Shown: positions 1 through 10,720 of the stretch, piece after piece
Position numbering within the stretch: the stretch's first letter is position 1
Layout of the letters: every line of letters begins with the position of its first letter
DNA from: Prosopocoilus inquinatus
Lineage: Eukaryota > Arthropoda > Insecta > Coleoptera > Lucanidae
Direction: 5' to 3'
Length of the DNA: 64,000 nt
Assembly (NCBI GenBank): GCA_036172665.1
Contig: CM069876.1
Location: forward strand, 3,224,001 to 3,288,000
The notes under the pieces: model-generated
Told to the model about the DNA's origin: nothing
The model's database searches: none
The model's input: the letters and a program-made list of their open reading frames with translations, nothing else
Position numbers and translations under genes: made by a program

Positions 1-81
1 TTCGCCGTCGTTGTAAGAAATTTCTTAAATGCAACCTGCAACAATAACTGGATAGGAAGAGGAGGCCCAGTGCACGCGTTT
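1..81 (+). pseudogene. Mariner-superfamily transposase fragment cut by window edge
   Basis: Frame 1 from the first base reads 27 codons containing VVRNFLNATCNNNWIGRGG. This resembles the stretch between the second and third catalytic aspartates of mariner/IS630-type transposases, where a 'YLN..F..RWIGRGGP' motif precedes the 'PARSPDLTPLDFFLWG' block. The similarity ends about base 81 and no catalytic residue is included. The rest may lie upstream of the window. It belongs to the same broad type as the fragment at 14016-14580. The assignment rests on remembered family motifs only. Confidence 0.45.
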
Positions 82-299
82 ACTGTTTGTTTCTTTATAA
101 TAATACAATTTTTTAACTTCAATGGAAAATCAACTGTATCCTTGAAAAAAATTATTTGCGGACCTATACTTACTAAGACTTTTTTGTTTCTCCTGGTGAG
201 TACTATTCATAGTTACAGTAGCCGGACGTTTTTTTAAACACCCAGTATAGACCAGTACTGACTTTTGGATGTGAATCATGTGTTATCAATGGAAAACTG

Positions 300-651
300 A
301 AAAATAAAATACAAGCGCTCGAAATGAAATATGTAAGAAGAGTGAGAGGAGTCACAAAGGTAAATAGAATGAGAAATGTCGATATAAGAGAAGAATTGCA
401 TATATACAACCAGTACTTGAGTTTATTAGAGACAGTTGAGCTGGTGGGAACATTTACAAAGGATGGAAGAAACAAGGCCTGTTAAAAGAATTTGGTTAAC
501 GAAAATACGGAGAAATAAGAGAAGAGGAAGACCACAACTAATATGGGAGAAAGAAATAGGGAGACTACTTAAAAGATTAGGAGAAACATGGAAGGAAGCA
601 ACAGAGTTGGCAATGAACAGAAAAGACTGGAAACAATTTTTACATGGATGA
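300..651 (+). pseudogene. C-terminal tail of a non-LTR retrotransposon reverse transcriptase, frameshifted
   Basis: Two overlapping frames together give the typical tail of insect non-LTR polyproteins. The first (about 303-425) reads 'LEMKYVRRVRGVTKVNRMRN' and then 'DIREEL'. The second (436-651) reads 'WWEHLQRMEETRPVKRIW', a basic 'NKRRGRPQLIWEKEI' block and a closing 'A..RKDWKQF'. In the family these parts are continuous, so a one-base shift near 430 has broken the frame. The catalytic domain is missing. The element class looks RTE-like or 'craniofacial development protein 2-like', but the exact clade cannot be fixed. It is a dead remnant with no start codon of its own. Confidence 0.6.
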
Positions 652-817
652 ATAGTCAACATTATACCCTACACTACTTGGTAGTATCAAGGATTTTCGA
701 TTATATATATATACTTATACTCGTAAATGAGTCCTTGTGTTGTCAACTAGATTTCAAATGTTGTTTTGATTAGCTTTTAATATCATGGAAAGATGAAACA
801 AACCATTAAAATGTGTT

Positions 818-905
818 TCCCAACAAACAATTTGAGCTGAATAAACGTTCATACAGCTGTATATAGCTGTGTAAACGTTTATTCAGCTCAAATTGTTTGT
901 TGGGA
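818..905. repeat. Near-perfect palindrome, hairpin MITE-like
   Basis: An 88-bp inverted repeat runs from TCCCAACAAACAATTTGAGC to its reverse complement ending in GTTTGTTGGGA. The arms of roughly 35 bases are separated by a short loop rich in AGCTGT. Transcripts could fold into a long stem. The right arm supplies the stop codon of the minus-strand reading frame at 883-1185, so it may have inserted into that sequence. No clear target-site duplication was seen. Confidence 0.75.
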
Positions 906-1185
906 TTGATGATAATTCTGCTCTTAAAGTATCTGTTCTCCAATAACTGCCAAGCTTCCGAATAAGCTTTTCTGTAACTTCTGATGCCAATATGATTTTA
1001 AGAGCATCATCTTTCAACAGGCCTTTATTTGGAACTTTGGAACAACAGGCAATTTCTTCTTGTTCATGAACAAGCTTTTCTATAAGAATCTGCGAATGAC
1101 GACCATTGATCAGAGGAGTTCTAAACTCATTTGCTAAATTATAGGTTGAGATATAATCACATTTGTTATTTTTAAATGTTTTGCT
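883..1185 (-). CDS. Unrecognised coding-like fragment, possible exon
   Basis: A minus-strand frame of 100 codons is open from 1185 to a TGA at 883-885. Composition is protein-like, with charged helical segments: 'GRHSQILIEKLVHEQEEIA', then 'LLKDDALKIILASEVTEKL', then 'RKLGSYWRTDTLRAEL'. It has no suitable start codon. Immediately upstream on the minus strand is a pyrimidine-rich stretch ending in CTTTAG, which would serve as a splice acceptor at 1186. The last codons and the stop come from the adjacent palindrome. I do not recognise the family. It could be an internal exon, an old transposon gene or a chance open frame; a frame of this length is not rare in A/T-rich DNA. Confidence 0.3.
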   Translation of the reverse strand, partial: SKTFKNNKCDYISTYNLANEFRTPLINGRHSQILIEKLVHEQEEIACCSKVPNKGLLKDDALKIILASEVTEKLIRKLGSYWRTDTLRAELSSIPTNNLS

Positions 1186-2319
1186 CTAAAGTTACGAGTT
1201 GCAAGAGAAAAGTAATTTTGCACGAGGAGTTTTATTTAAGTTATATTAGAAGTGAAATAAATTAAAAACAGAAAAAAAAAACAGATTGAAAGATTTAAAC
1301 GACCGTCAAGGTGAAGTGGGACAATTAAAAGAACAAAGTATACATTTTTTAATCTTTAACTTTTCATGTAACAAAATTAATTATTTTTTTAAGATGTACA
1401 AGTACTTGAATATTTTTAGGGTACTTGAAATCGTTGAATCTGACGCAGAAATATGACTTGTTAATATAGAGATTTCATGTTCCATTGCACAAATTATTTC
1501 ATTACAAGTACCACGCGGCTACCGTTCGTTTGTAACATCTATCTCTTAACAATGGCATTTCATTTGATATGCATCTCGTAATTTTTATCGCCCGATACGG
1601 CAGTCCATCAGGAGGAGTTCAATGCAATTTGCAATTTAATTAACTGATTAGTAATATTTTTATTTGAAGCCTTAACGAGCAGTTTTTTTTTTTTTTTTAA
1701 TTAAAATCTCTGACGCAATTTATCACAATGCACACGATACTCGACAGGAGAAACGAACGCGAAAATATTTAACGTAGTAATTGAAAGCATATTAAATTTC
1801 TTCTGTGGCGGTTGGAATAGGCAACCTCCCGAGTTGTTTCGTGACTGAAAGTCATAAACACTTTCGAGCTGTCAGCCAGTAGTCCGGTCGCACTCTGAAG
1901 TCGAAACTCCAAGAAAAAATAAACAAAAACATGTTCATTCAGTGTATCCCGAGCTGAGCTGATACGTCCTGTATGATATTACATATTAAATGTGAAAGAT
2001 GAGTGGAAAAGAAAGAGTTCATATTCAATATGGGAGGGGTCTTCAAACATGGTTGTTACGCAAATATTTACATCTTATTCAAAGTGATTTGATTACACAC
2101 AAAATACGTTCGGATTCAGAGTAGTTGCTTCGCCATTTTGTATTTTAGAACATGGCTTAGTTTAAATACAGTAAATTAATACTTCATCTTATCTCCAGTA
2201 ATCTTGGATTCATTTGCTCAGATCTGTGCAAATAGCGTGATGGTGGCTAATGAATATTTTATTTTAGTTAAAAAATAAAGTATCAGTATTTTGTAATCGA
2301 TTTTATACAGGTACCGAGG
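1186..2319. other. No gene recognised
   Basis: This is A/T-rich sequence with a T run at about 1683-1698. A more GC-balanced patch near 1855-1915 contains TCAGCCAGTAG and several CG dinucleotides and looks vaguely like an arthropod initiator region. Nothing downstream supports a transcript. Confidence 0.5.
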
Positions 2320-2438
2320 GATCATTTTCAATTCGGAACATAGGAGGTTAGTATGATTGCCCTTGGAAATGAATGTTTTGATGATTTTTATTAAAAATGT
2401 CATTATTATCACTCCTATGTTTCGGATTGAAAATGATC
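2320..2438. repeat. Short inverted-repeat element
   Basis: A 27-base left arm (GATCATTTTCAATTCGGAAC...) is matched by a right arm ending GGATTGAAAATGATC, with about 65 bases between. Two or three mismatches are present. This is the form of a decayed hairpin MITE. It has no coding capacity. Confidence 0.6.
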
Positions 2439-2656
2439 ATCCAGTATAAGCATACTCAAAAATGGTTTCATTAATTAATCTAAAAAATGGGAAAAATCTG
2501 TAGTATTCAATTTGTAACAAAAATTTGAAAATTTTACATCGTGAGTTTGAAAAGTAATTATACAAGGCTTGGCTGTGGAAAATATGCAGCAAACTACATT
2601 GTACAGTCAAAACGCTTGTAAATGTAACATGACTAACGTTTCAAAACAACATTATA

Positions 2657-2997
2657 ACGAGTGTTCAATAAAAAAAAACGGTCAAGTAGGCTGTAGCAGG
2701 CTTTTGTTGTCAGGAACGCATGTCGCGATTAACTTCATTTAAATTTCAACTTTGACAAGTTGACGGTTAAGCCTAACCAACAAAACTCGAAAGCTGCTTC
2801 TGCAATTTTTTTTTAATATTTATATTTAATATAAACATTCGATAATAAAAGTTTCTTTTTGAAATGTCTTCGTTCAGTTAAAGTGAGGTTAGAAATGCAA
2901 GTGACGCTAGTTCACGCTAGCCGTATGAAGAACCCTACGATAGACGTTCAGAATAAATTCATGGCTATCTAGACCGTTTTGTTAATTGAACACTCGT
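2657..2997. mobile_element. MITE with TA target-site duplication (Tc1/mariner type)
   Basis: A 341-bp segment is bounded by ACGAGTGTTCAAT and its exact reverse complement ATTGAACACTCGT. TA lies on both outer sides (2655-2656 and 2998-2999). The inverted similarity continues inward as an A-run followed by CGGTC, matched by GACCGTTTT. TA flanks and short terminal repeats fit a non-autonomous Tc1/mariner derivative. No transposase frame lies inside. Confidence 0.7.
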
Positions 2998-4104
2998 TAC
3001 AATAGCACCGACGACAATTGACAACCTTTCAGTAGTGATTACTTTTCTTCTTGTGAAACCTTATGTAATTACTTTTGGAACACGTGTTATAAATGAAATA
3101 GAATGATGGATCCGGATTCAAATAGTTTTCTTTACATCTGCGAATTTAAGTGCTAAATTAATTCAAGCAATATGGGAAACAGAAAAGATGACAAAAATAT
3201 GCGAAATTTTGTATCATGCTGCAACAAAAAAGGCAAAACGTTGCCTTTACTTGGAGATGAAAATGCATATACAGTACGTCCCCGGATTGAGTTTACAAGA
3301 GGAAAAAGAAATATATTTTTAATTTTACGAAAAGAAAAGCCAAAGAAAAAAGAAGTTTCGCTTAATTTATAATTAACATATCTGTAATAAAAACGTGTGT
3401 TCTTGAAATCGAAAACAAAATCAACATTTTAAACTATCCAAATAACCTTCCACTTCTTTCAGCATAATGTTTAAGTTTACGTCACATCTCCTTGAGTTTT
3501 AACTTCTTTTTAACTCTATAGTTATTCTGTCACGTTTGAAAAATTATTATCAAAATCCGTTTTTTTATTTTTGGAACAACACAAAATTTAACGCGGCTGT
3601 TTTTAACACTTTGCAAGTACGGTCATCGACTCAGTCGCCACGCAAATTGTCTAACATAATTTATCGACTTCTGCTTAGCTTGCAGATCAAAGCCATTTTC
3701 GGTCGCGATGAAACTAAAGCTATTGGTTTCCTAGGCAGTCAGTCGGCTGAAACTCATCGCGACCGACGCGACGTCCGCTCTAGCTAAAAACAATGAAAAC
3801 CGAGCGAAGTCCAGGAAACTATCCTTATTCAATTTTTCGCTTTTGGTTAGAGCAAGCGTCGCCGTCGGTCGCGGTCAATTTCAACCTCACTGACTAGCTT
3901 TACGCAATATTAACGTTTTAACAGAGGGAATTCCATGCTGACAAAGTCGGCTGAACTTGCTGGAAGAATGCTACGTAAACGGATCACATTACAGAAAGCA
4001 ATTAACATGCTCGCAGGTTGACAATTTTGATACGTTGATCTTTGGACTCGGACTTTTAGAATAGTACGACAAAGGCACTCTGTGACATCTGCACGGGTAG
4101 TATA
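2998..4104. other. No gene recognised; short hairpin at 3700-3765
   Basis: A 66-codon frame at 3172-3372 (Lys-rich, beginning MGNRKDDKN) has no recognisable motif and may be chance. At 3700-3765 CGGTCGCGATGA pairs with TCATCGCGACCG about 40 bases away. It lies in a locally GC-rich patch (3690-3880) containing further GTCGCG-like words, perhaps a decayed MITE. Confidence 0.4.
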
Positions 4105-4333
4105 ATTTATAATTCAAAAGGATCAGTTCTTCTTCTACGTCTTAAGCTTTGTGCAGTATCCGCCATTTGTGTTTTTATCGGTAACAAACAGTCCAGGCGG
4201 TCACACAGTTTATAATGAGTTGAGTCTGAACTTAAGATAACACAAACATTCTTGCCCCTGTTGGGATTCGAACCCACGCCGACGAGTGACACGACTTTAT
4301 AAGTCAGCTAGACTAACCGCTGAGACACCCGCC
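4105..4333 (-). mobile_element. tRNA-derived SINE
   Basis: On the minus strand the 5' part (4333 down to about 4251) resembles a tRNA, with an A-box-like AGCGGTTAGTC and a clear B-box GGGTTCGAATCCC (plus strand 4263-4275). The anticodon arm is poor and there is no intact acceptor stem, so it is not a functional tRNA. An unrelated body of about 145 bases follows, containing a purine-rich GTAGAAGAAGAAC, as in many insect SINEs. RNA polymerase III promoter boxes inside a short non-coding repeat support a SINE call. Confidence 0.75.
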
Positions 4334-4345
4334 TTACCAATGATC

Positions 4346-4440
4346 AGTTCAGCTAGTAAATCAATCAGTTACTCAGTTCAGTTCAGTAAGTCAGATAGTT
4401 AATTTAATAGTCAGTCAGTGAGTGAGTTAGTGAATTTGTT
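4346..4440. repeat. Degenerate CAGT/TCAG tetranucleotide repeat
   Basis: The stretch is built of imperfect copies of CAGT, TCAG, GTTA and AGTC-like words (for example CAGTCAGTGAGTGAGTTAGT). It directly follows the head of the SINE and looks like a decayed simple-sequence tract. Confidence 0.55.
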
Positions 4441-4794
4441 TGGCCTCGAGTGCAGGGCTACCAAGAACGTCTATGGTAATGTAAAAATTTTAATTATTTT
4501 TTTAGTTCGTTAGTTTTTTATGTTCTGTCCTGACAGCTCGTAACGTTTTTCTTTACGAGTGACTTATGTGTTTTAATGTGACATGGTGGAAACACATTTT
4601 AAGAAAGAACGTTTTAAATATCCCAAAATATAACTTTTATCTTTCACACTTACCTAATAATAATAATGTGAAAATACTATAATATCGGCTAAGAGGATGC
4701 TACAGCGTAAGAGTTAGGTGCAGTAAACTTGAATTATGTACTGGAAGGGATGGTGAATTAATCGAATAGTATAAAATGTTGACTCTATGATTAT

Positions 4795-4905
4795 TATTAT
4801 TAAAAAAATTTGTTGCAAATCTTATTAGGAGCAAATCCGCTTAAATTTGTTTATCCTGCTGCAATGTCAGATCAAAAAGCGATCGTATCCTGTCGCTGTT
4901 TTATC
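4795..4905 (+). repeat. Copy of an interspersed repeat shared with 45105-45270
   Basis: The word order AGCAAATCCGCTTAAATTTG, then CTGCAATGTCAGATCAAAAA, then CGATCGTA.C.TGTCG.CTGTTT recurs with about 75-80% similarity at about 45178-45265. No coding frame spans it. The 45-kb copy also contains the part found at 7185-7335, so all three appear to belong to one family. Confidence 0.55.
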
Positions 4906-7184
4906 CGTTCATTATTATTATTACACACTGTATTAATGTTGAAAAAATTAAAATTAAACTTCTTTTCCCTCTTGTAAACCCAATCCGGGTACATACTGTA
5001 TACCACCTACGTCAAATTGAAAATTAAATTTCATTATTCGTGTTTTTTAAAGACCTAAGGCAAGGTCAATTTAAATTAAATTAAATTATTAATTGTCGAC
5101 AGGAAATATTTTTGCAAGCTACCCTTGTAAGAAACAACCCCATAAATCAAAATACCCCCGTCCATTTTCCTGAATTGCAAAAAAAATTGCTTAGGAAATA
5201 TCTGGAAGTTGATTTTTGCTAACTATTCATAACTTTTGTGACGACATACCGGTTGCAAAGAAATTTTAATGAAACTACTATTTATCTGGTGATCTATCTT
5301 GATTCTACTTTTAAAATAAATCGTTTCAACTCACAGATGAGAAATATGGATGCAAAAACATCGTATTAATAGAAACGTATATGCGCAGTGAAAAGCTGAA
5401 GGAATTAAAAAAACGAGAAAGCGGAAAGTAAATCAGGGGAAATAAGGCAGATCCTTGGTTCAGATGGAAATGGTTTGCAATTGATGCAACTGACCTAAAG
5501 AAAATAATAATCAAGATTTGAAAAGAAAGATTGAAAGTGGTTATCAAGGAGAATGATTGTCAGAAGAAGAAGAAATCGCGCGATTAAAAATTGGACTAAA
5601 ATGGCTGAACATTTTATGTTTGCACCGACTTTATGTAATTTTTTTAATTTTTAAATGAGTGAAATTAGTAGTGAAAGTAGTTGTTTTACGTTGATAATTT
5701 CTCAAGAGTGGCAAAGCTTATAACGAAATATCTGTTATACAGCCTGTAATCAAATAAGTTTCACATATTAAAACTGTAAGTTCTTTATCACTTAAGAAAG
5801 TGATTTCTGCAAATATGAATTGTATTGGTGAAAAATTAAAGAAATTAAAACCCCCCCAGAGCCCGGAAACTTTTTGTTTGAAAACCTCTGACTGGCCGTG
5901 TATCAGTTTCTACAAGCGCATCATAAAACGTCGTAAAACAATAAAGCGTCATCGAACTGAAGGGCACTGGGTTAAAATCTTCGCTTATGTAATTCCATAA
6001 CGGAATAGAATTATCAATATCCATCGCGTTGCTTATTAAATTAATCAGTTTTCTCAATTTTCACGTAATTGTTAATAGTTTTCTGCTCACAAAACTGTAA
6101 AAATAAATAAAAATTAGAAATTTCATTTTTTTAAATTATTTTACTAATTCATAGGTATTCATCGTGTACTTTATTTTCTGGTCGCCAATAAACTGCATTG
6201 TTATTTCTTTATAGCGCAAAACGTTTAAGAATGTCTTTTCTTTCTGCATTTCGGAAAATCATTATTGAACGCAGTCATCGCTTTTATTGTTTTGTGGAAC
6301 CAAAACAATAAAGCGTCATCGAACTTGAACTACGAAGAAACATATTCGTTGGTGGAAATAATTAACAAAGCGACAATCAATCAAAGCGACTAATATTTTT
6401 TTAAAATCATTTTAATAAGCGAAATCAGCACTGTAGATCATGTGTAGTATTGGTTTACAAAGACCAGGATATCAAGATCTAATTATTGTCGATTATCTAA
6501 TGAAACAGATTTAATTCTGATCAATGCAAGCAGATTTAAATTGTTCTCCTTTAATAATATTGCACACACGGGCTACGACCCAGAGGTTGTCAATTTGAAC
6601 TGTCGTCTTTAATGGGTCGGTGATTCTATTTTATTGTGTTCCCATAAAGCTTTTAAAATGCGATCAAGCAATTGACCTTGAATTTTGCTGGAATTTTGTT
6701 TTATAACGTTGTTTTTGTGCACGGCCGACCAAAAGTTCTCAAACAAAAGAGTTAATACTCCTCCACTAGGTCATTTTTTTTTATTTTTGAGCTAGACTTT
6801 TGGTAGTTGCAGCATTAATTCTTTTACATGATGAGGAACTTACGGTATTAATATGTGAAACTAATTTGATTACATCCTGTATAGTGTTAATATATTTCGT
6901 TCAAGAAAATATTAATTAGACTAAACCATTTGAAAATGAAGATCAAATAATATCTATGAAGGAAATTAGGAAGTTCTTTTCAATTTTTAAGTCTCCAGCA
7001 AACGATATTTTAATTTTCTTCTTAATTTTAAGGTGTTTCATTTATAGTTTGGAATAATATTCTAAGAATTTATTTAAAAAGCATTTATAGCATCTTGTGT
7101 AATTACCTACATTGTTCTTATAACGTGATCATTATTTAATTTAATTATTATTTATTTACAATATTATTATTATTACAAAAAAAA
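4906..7184. other. No gene recognised
   Basis: A/T-rich DNA with only short open frames. A 22-base direct repeat, AACAATAAAGCGTCATCGAA plus CT, occurs near 5938 and 6304. The second copy also forms a hairpin with CGCTTTTATTGTTTTG just upstream (about 6278-6315). No element boundaries could be drawn. Confidence 0.45.
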
Positions 7185-7335
7185 ATGTTGCAAGTCTTTT
7201 TTGATTGCAGTGAAACCCTCGAGCAGCCTCTGTACAATTGTTCCTGTCCTATTTGGGGCTTCTTCAGCAATGGAACTCCCGAGCTACGCTTCGGCGGACG
7301 GCTTATCAACATTTTATTATGACCAGACAACTTCT
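7185..7335 (+). repeat. Copy of the interspersed repeat with CCCTCGAGCAGC core
   Basis: TTTTTTGATTGCAGTGAAAC, then CCTCGAGCAGCCTCTGTACA, then TTTGGGGCTTCTTCAGC. The first block recurs at about 45115-45145 and a related one at about 18725-18785 (CCTCGAGCATTCTCTATACA, then CTTGGGGCATCATCAGC). Read on the minus strand, the GCTGAAGAAGCCCCAAA wording resembles the terminal repeats of Penelope-like elements, which often carry 'GAAGATG/GAAGAAGCCCC...' words. That link is by analogy only. Confidence 0.5.
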
Positions 7336-8630
7336 TTGGAGCTAAAGAGAATCGTTGCGAATCATGCAATCTTTTTAAGTTATCTCTTTGTAATTATGAA
7401 GGCAATAAATCAATAAAAGCAATCAGTCTAATAAAAAACAAAATTTTATTTTTTTAAGAAGTAAATGAAATATCCTTTGATGAAACTCTTTCAACGTACA
7501 TAATGAAGAATTTACATTAAAATTAATTACTAATAATAAGCTTTAGATAACTAAATCTTAAATTTAGAACAAACTCCAATTCTTCACTTAATTTCACAAC
7601 AGTCAAATTTTATTTATAGTTACTTTTCGAAAACTTCAGCGAAAACATTCAAACCCTTCACATGTCCTTTGAAGTCTAATTTTAATTTATGCGTATTATT
7701 TTCTCTTTACACTATGTAATTTATTAATAAATCTGAATTATCTAGAAACAGATTTTCTTCATTGGGCAATTTGTGAAAGACAATTAATGGCCAGCGATAT
7801 TTCTCGTTAAATAAATTAATCAAATGTCTAAAAGTTTCGGCCAATATCTTCAGTTCCCTCCATCTATAACTTAAGCAATTTCTAAGACATGTTTTGCATA
7901 GTATTTTCACGTAAATCATTTTTGACGACTTACACGATCCTAATACCCTTGGTTTGTAATAATAAATCTTGTTCATTAGCTAATTTTGCAGGCGATTTTC
8001 GCCAACGATACTTTTAAATAAATTATCGCAACTAATTTGAAATGGAATCCGATAAAACTTAAAAGTATAAAAGTGTGGTGACTCATAACTATGAAGTAAT
8101 GATTTATAGTTCAGGAACCGGCTGTGAATTCCTCAAAATAGCAAACACGTGTGTGAGTTAACTACTTTTATATTCTGATAAAAAAAAGAAACGCAAAGTG
8201 ATTCGAAATAGTGTCCGATTCATTATGAGTATTTACTAAGGTCATGCAAGTAGTACGAAATTGCGAGAGATAATCAAAGGCATTAAAAAATTACCTGCCT
8301 TTGAAATCAAAATGGAAACTCTTGCCAAGAAAAACGTTTTGCAGTTTCAGTTGAAGGTAAACACTAGGGTTTATTGCACTGGTGACTCGATACAGTTGTA
8401 CCAGTGTGCACCAACCAATTTATACCTGAATCTTCAATGCATTTTCCCTAAAATTATCCGTATTAGATCCTCTGTACCTCCAGCTTCGTTGTTTATTTTT
8501 TGTGTGCTATCAGTGCTTAACATTTATTTTAAATAATCATGTATAGCTCAGAAAAATGACTAAAGTGTTAAGAAAACGTGACCCAAATTAGATATAATTT
8601 TAGTAAAGTAAGTAAATATAATTAACAGGA
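7336..8630. other. No gene recognised; small open frames only
   Basis: A minus-strand frame at 7707-7976 (89 codons, with 'KILAETFRHLINLFNEKYRW' and 'PLIVF') has a faint look of an insect chemoreceptor segment. Nothing around it (splice sites, neighbouring exons, the receptor signature) supports that. A plus-strand frame at 8261-8536 (91 codons) shows no motif. Both lengths are expected by chance here. Confidence 0.35.
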
Positions 8631-8740
8631 TTTTTCGATTCACTGTTCTAGCAGCACAGCATTCTCAGTGTATGCTAACATATAAAGTCAGAGCAAGATG
8701 AGAATATTCTGAGAGTGCTGTAGAACTGTGAATCAAAAAT
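8631..8740. repeat. Hairpin MITE-like inverted repeat
   Basis: TTTTTCGATTCACTGTTCTA followed by GCAGCAC pairs with GTGCTGTAGAACTGTGAATC followed by AAAAAT. The arms are about 35 bases with a few mismatches and the total is about 110 bp. The ends are T-rich, so the exact boundary and any TA duplication are uncertain. Confidence 0.65.
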
Positions 8741-9002
8741 ATTATATGATGATTTTGAATCACTTTTTAGACAATTTTTCTTAAACTGTTGTCTGAAGAC
8801 GTATTTACCTCCTTATCAGAACAAACCCAGTCATTTTATACAAATTCTTCCTTCATCAATAACTTATTGGGTGCTCTCCTGTTTGAGGTAGTATTTTCAA
8901 AAAATGTTTTACGTTGTGGATTCCTCAAATAGTAAAAATGGGAGAAGGCTTTATTAATGATAGAAATTAACGCCTGTTTGTGAATGTTATTCGATGCTAC
9001 TA

Positions 9003-10429
9003 AAGTCCGTTGCAGATGAATAAGGTCACTCAAAATTTTAAGGTTTCAGAACTACATTCAAAGTTTTGTTACAAATCGTTGTTCCCGTCATAATGTGTAT
9101 TTACGAAAACATTTGTTGCCATCGTAAATTTGAAAGTATAGCTTGCTTTGACTTGTTACTTAGGAAAAATAAAATTTGGCCGTTTCAAATGAATGAAAAG
9201 GTCACCATCGTATTTTAAGATTTATTAAATAAGAACGATGAACAAGATATACGACATTAACATTTAATAATTTAGGTTAATTTACCTAAACGTTGAATTA
9301 GTTGAAAAACGCGACTGTTCATACTGTTTATCAAATTGTTTAATATGGCAACTTCAATGTTATTCCAAGCATTCAAAATGGCTCTCTTTAGATCTTTTAC
9401 ATTGTTATACTGTGTACAGTCAGCGTAAATACAACGAACAATGATTGCCCAAAGATTTTTCATGGGATTTATATCTGGTGAACATGAGGGCCAGTCGAGA
9501 ACATCGATTCTACGCGCATTCAACCATGCCTTTGTTTCGCGACTAGTGTGGATTCTTGCATTGTCATGTTGATAAGTGAAGTTCAGAGGTTGTGGACGTT
9601 GTAGAAATGGTATCAAACTTTTCTGAAACACTTCTACGTATTCGGCGCTGTTCATTTTAGAAGAAACGAACTGCATTTCCAACTTCCCAACATTACTAAA
9701 CGCTGCCCAAGTCATGACTGTGCCGCCACCAAAATTTCTCTTGGAGAAATACCGCGGCTCTTTGCGTAAATCTCTCCAGTAATGTGAGAAACCATCCGGT
9801 CCGTCTACATTAAATTCCTTTTCATCCGAAAAAATTACCTAAACACATTTCTTACAGTAAATAAACACGATTTATAACATTACTTACAAGTTTCCAGTTG
9901 CGGGTCATGTTATTTCTGGCAAAATTCAACCGCGGTTCAATATGATGTGGTAGAAGTCGATGAACAATATGCATTTTGCTGCGTTAGGTATTTGGATCTT
10001 CGTTTAAGACTCTCCAAACTGTTGTTTTTGATACAGGCAAATGGAGATCGGCTTTTATTTTGTTGCAACTCACGGTACTGTTGGAGACTGAGTTTCCTAT
10101 TTGGTCTTCTTTGGATTCTTCAAAAAATTCTGTATGACGCACAACGATCGTCTCAATCGACGCGGTATTCCACGAACAGAAAGATCAACGTTTCTGTACG
10201 CCAAAATTGTAGTTCTTTCAGCAACAGTCAGCACTTTATTCATTTGAAACGGTAAAATTTTATTTAATAAAGCAATATGTCAAAAACAGCCTTAACTTTG
10301 AAAATTATTAAAGCGACAAATGTTTTCGCAAACACTCATTACTATGGCAACATCGGTTTCCAACAAAACTTCCAACAGAGTTCAAAACCCTTATTATTTT
10401 GAGTGACCTTATTCATGTGCAACGGACCT
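9003..10429 (-). mobile_element. Tc1-like DNA transposon inserted in the LTR
   Basis: A 1.43-kb element is bounded by AAGTCCGTTGCAGATGAATA followed by AGGTCACTCAAAAT and its inverted counterpart ending TTCATGTGCAACGGACCT. TA lies on both sides (9001-9002 and 10430-10431). The empty site in the 3' LTR confirms the boundaries and the TA duplication. It carries one minus-strand transposase gene that is now broken. Confidence 0.88.
9272..10243 (-). pseudogene. Tc1-like transposase with a short intron, broken
   Basis: On the minus strand the gene starts at ATG 10243 with a helix-turn-helix region (MNKVLTVAERTTILAYRNVD), then 'KADLHLPVSKTTVWRVLNED'. The catalytic domain follows: FSDEKEFNVDGPDG (first Asp), YQHDNARIHTS (second Asp) and SPDINPMKNLW. 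Tc1 enzymes have SPDxNPxENLW, so the third acidic residue is Lys here. A 49-base intron (9887 down to 9839) fits between NWKL and VIFSDEK, with donor CTT/GTAAGT and acceptor TTTAG. Other damage is a one-base frameshift near residue 49 and a TAA after 'NEDPNT'. The protein would bind the terminal repeats and cut DNA if intact. The remaining 147-codon frame at 9272-9715 covers most of the DDE fold. Confidence 0.82.
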
Positions 10430-10720
10430 TATGAATTGATTTAATTTAAAAAAAAATCAGTTGTAGATTGAGTATAATAAATAAAAAAGATTTTTGACAA
10501 CCCTATATTTTTTTGTCCATCTTTTAAGGTAAAAAGAAGACAATCTTTAGTATTTTCTATCTACGGACGAGTTTTACATCGGGTAGGTGGTAGATTCATT
10601 ACCTTTTTTTGGCGACTAGAGAGCCCTAGAAGTTTATCGCAATTCTTTTTGTAAGATCTATGAGGCCACTGAAAAGGCATTGAGACAAATAGATTCTGAT
10701 GTGTGCGCGAAGTTCGTTTT

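Larger units (their letters stand above)
8958..10598 (+). repeat. 5' LTR of the BEL/Pao element, split by a Tc1 insertion
   Basis: The LTR sequence is 8958-9002 plus 10432-10598. It aligns with 11781-11994: AACGCCTGT.TGTGAATGTT before the insertion point and ATAATAAATAAAAA, AAAAAGAAG.CAATCTTTAG and CTACGGACGAGT after it. The 3' LTR reads CTACTATGA across the site where this copy has CTACTA, the transposon, then TATGA. The 3' end of the LTR is uncertain by a few bases. Confidence 0.8.

Noticed and set aside
3172..3372. Small Lys-rich protein gene
   Set aside because: 66 codons, no motif, no promoter or splice evidence.
4107..4292. 61-codon minus-strand frame ending in an Arg-rich stretch
   Set aside because: It lies within a tRNA-derived SINE; the Arg run is the purine-rich SINE body.
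4251..4333. Functional tRNA gene on the minus strand
   Set aside because: A and B boxes are present, but the acceptor stem and anticodon arm do not form properly and a SINE body follows.
7707..7976. Partial gustatory or odorant receptor
   Set aside because: Only a vague hydrophobic/charged pattern; no receptor signature, exon structure or neighbouring exons. The length is expected by chance.
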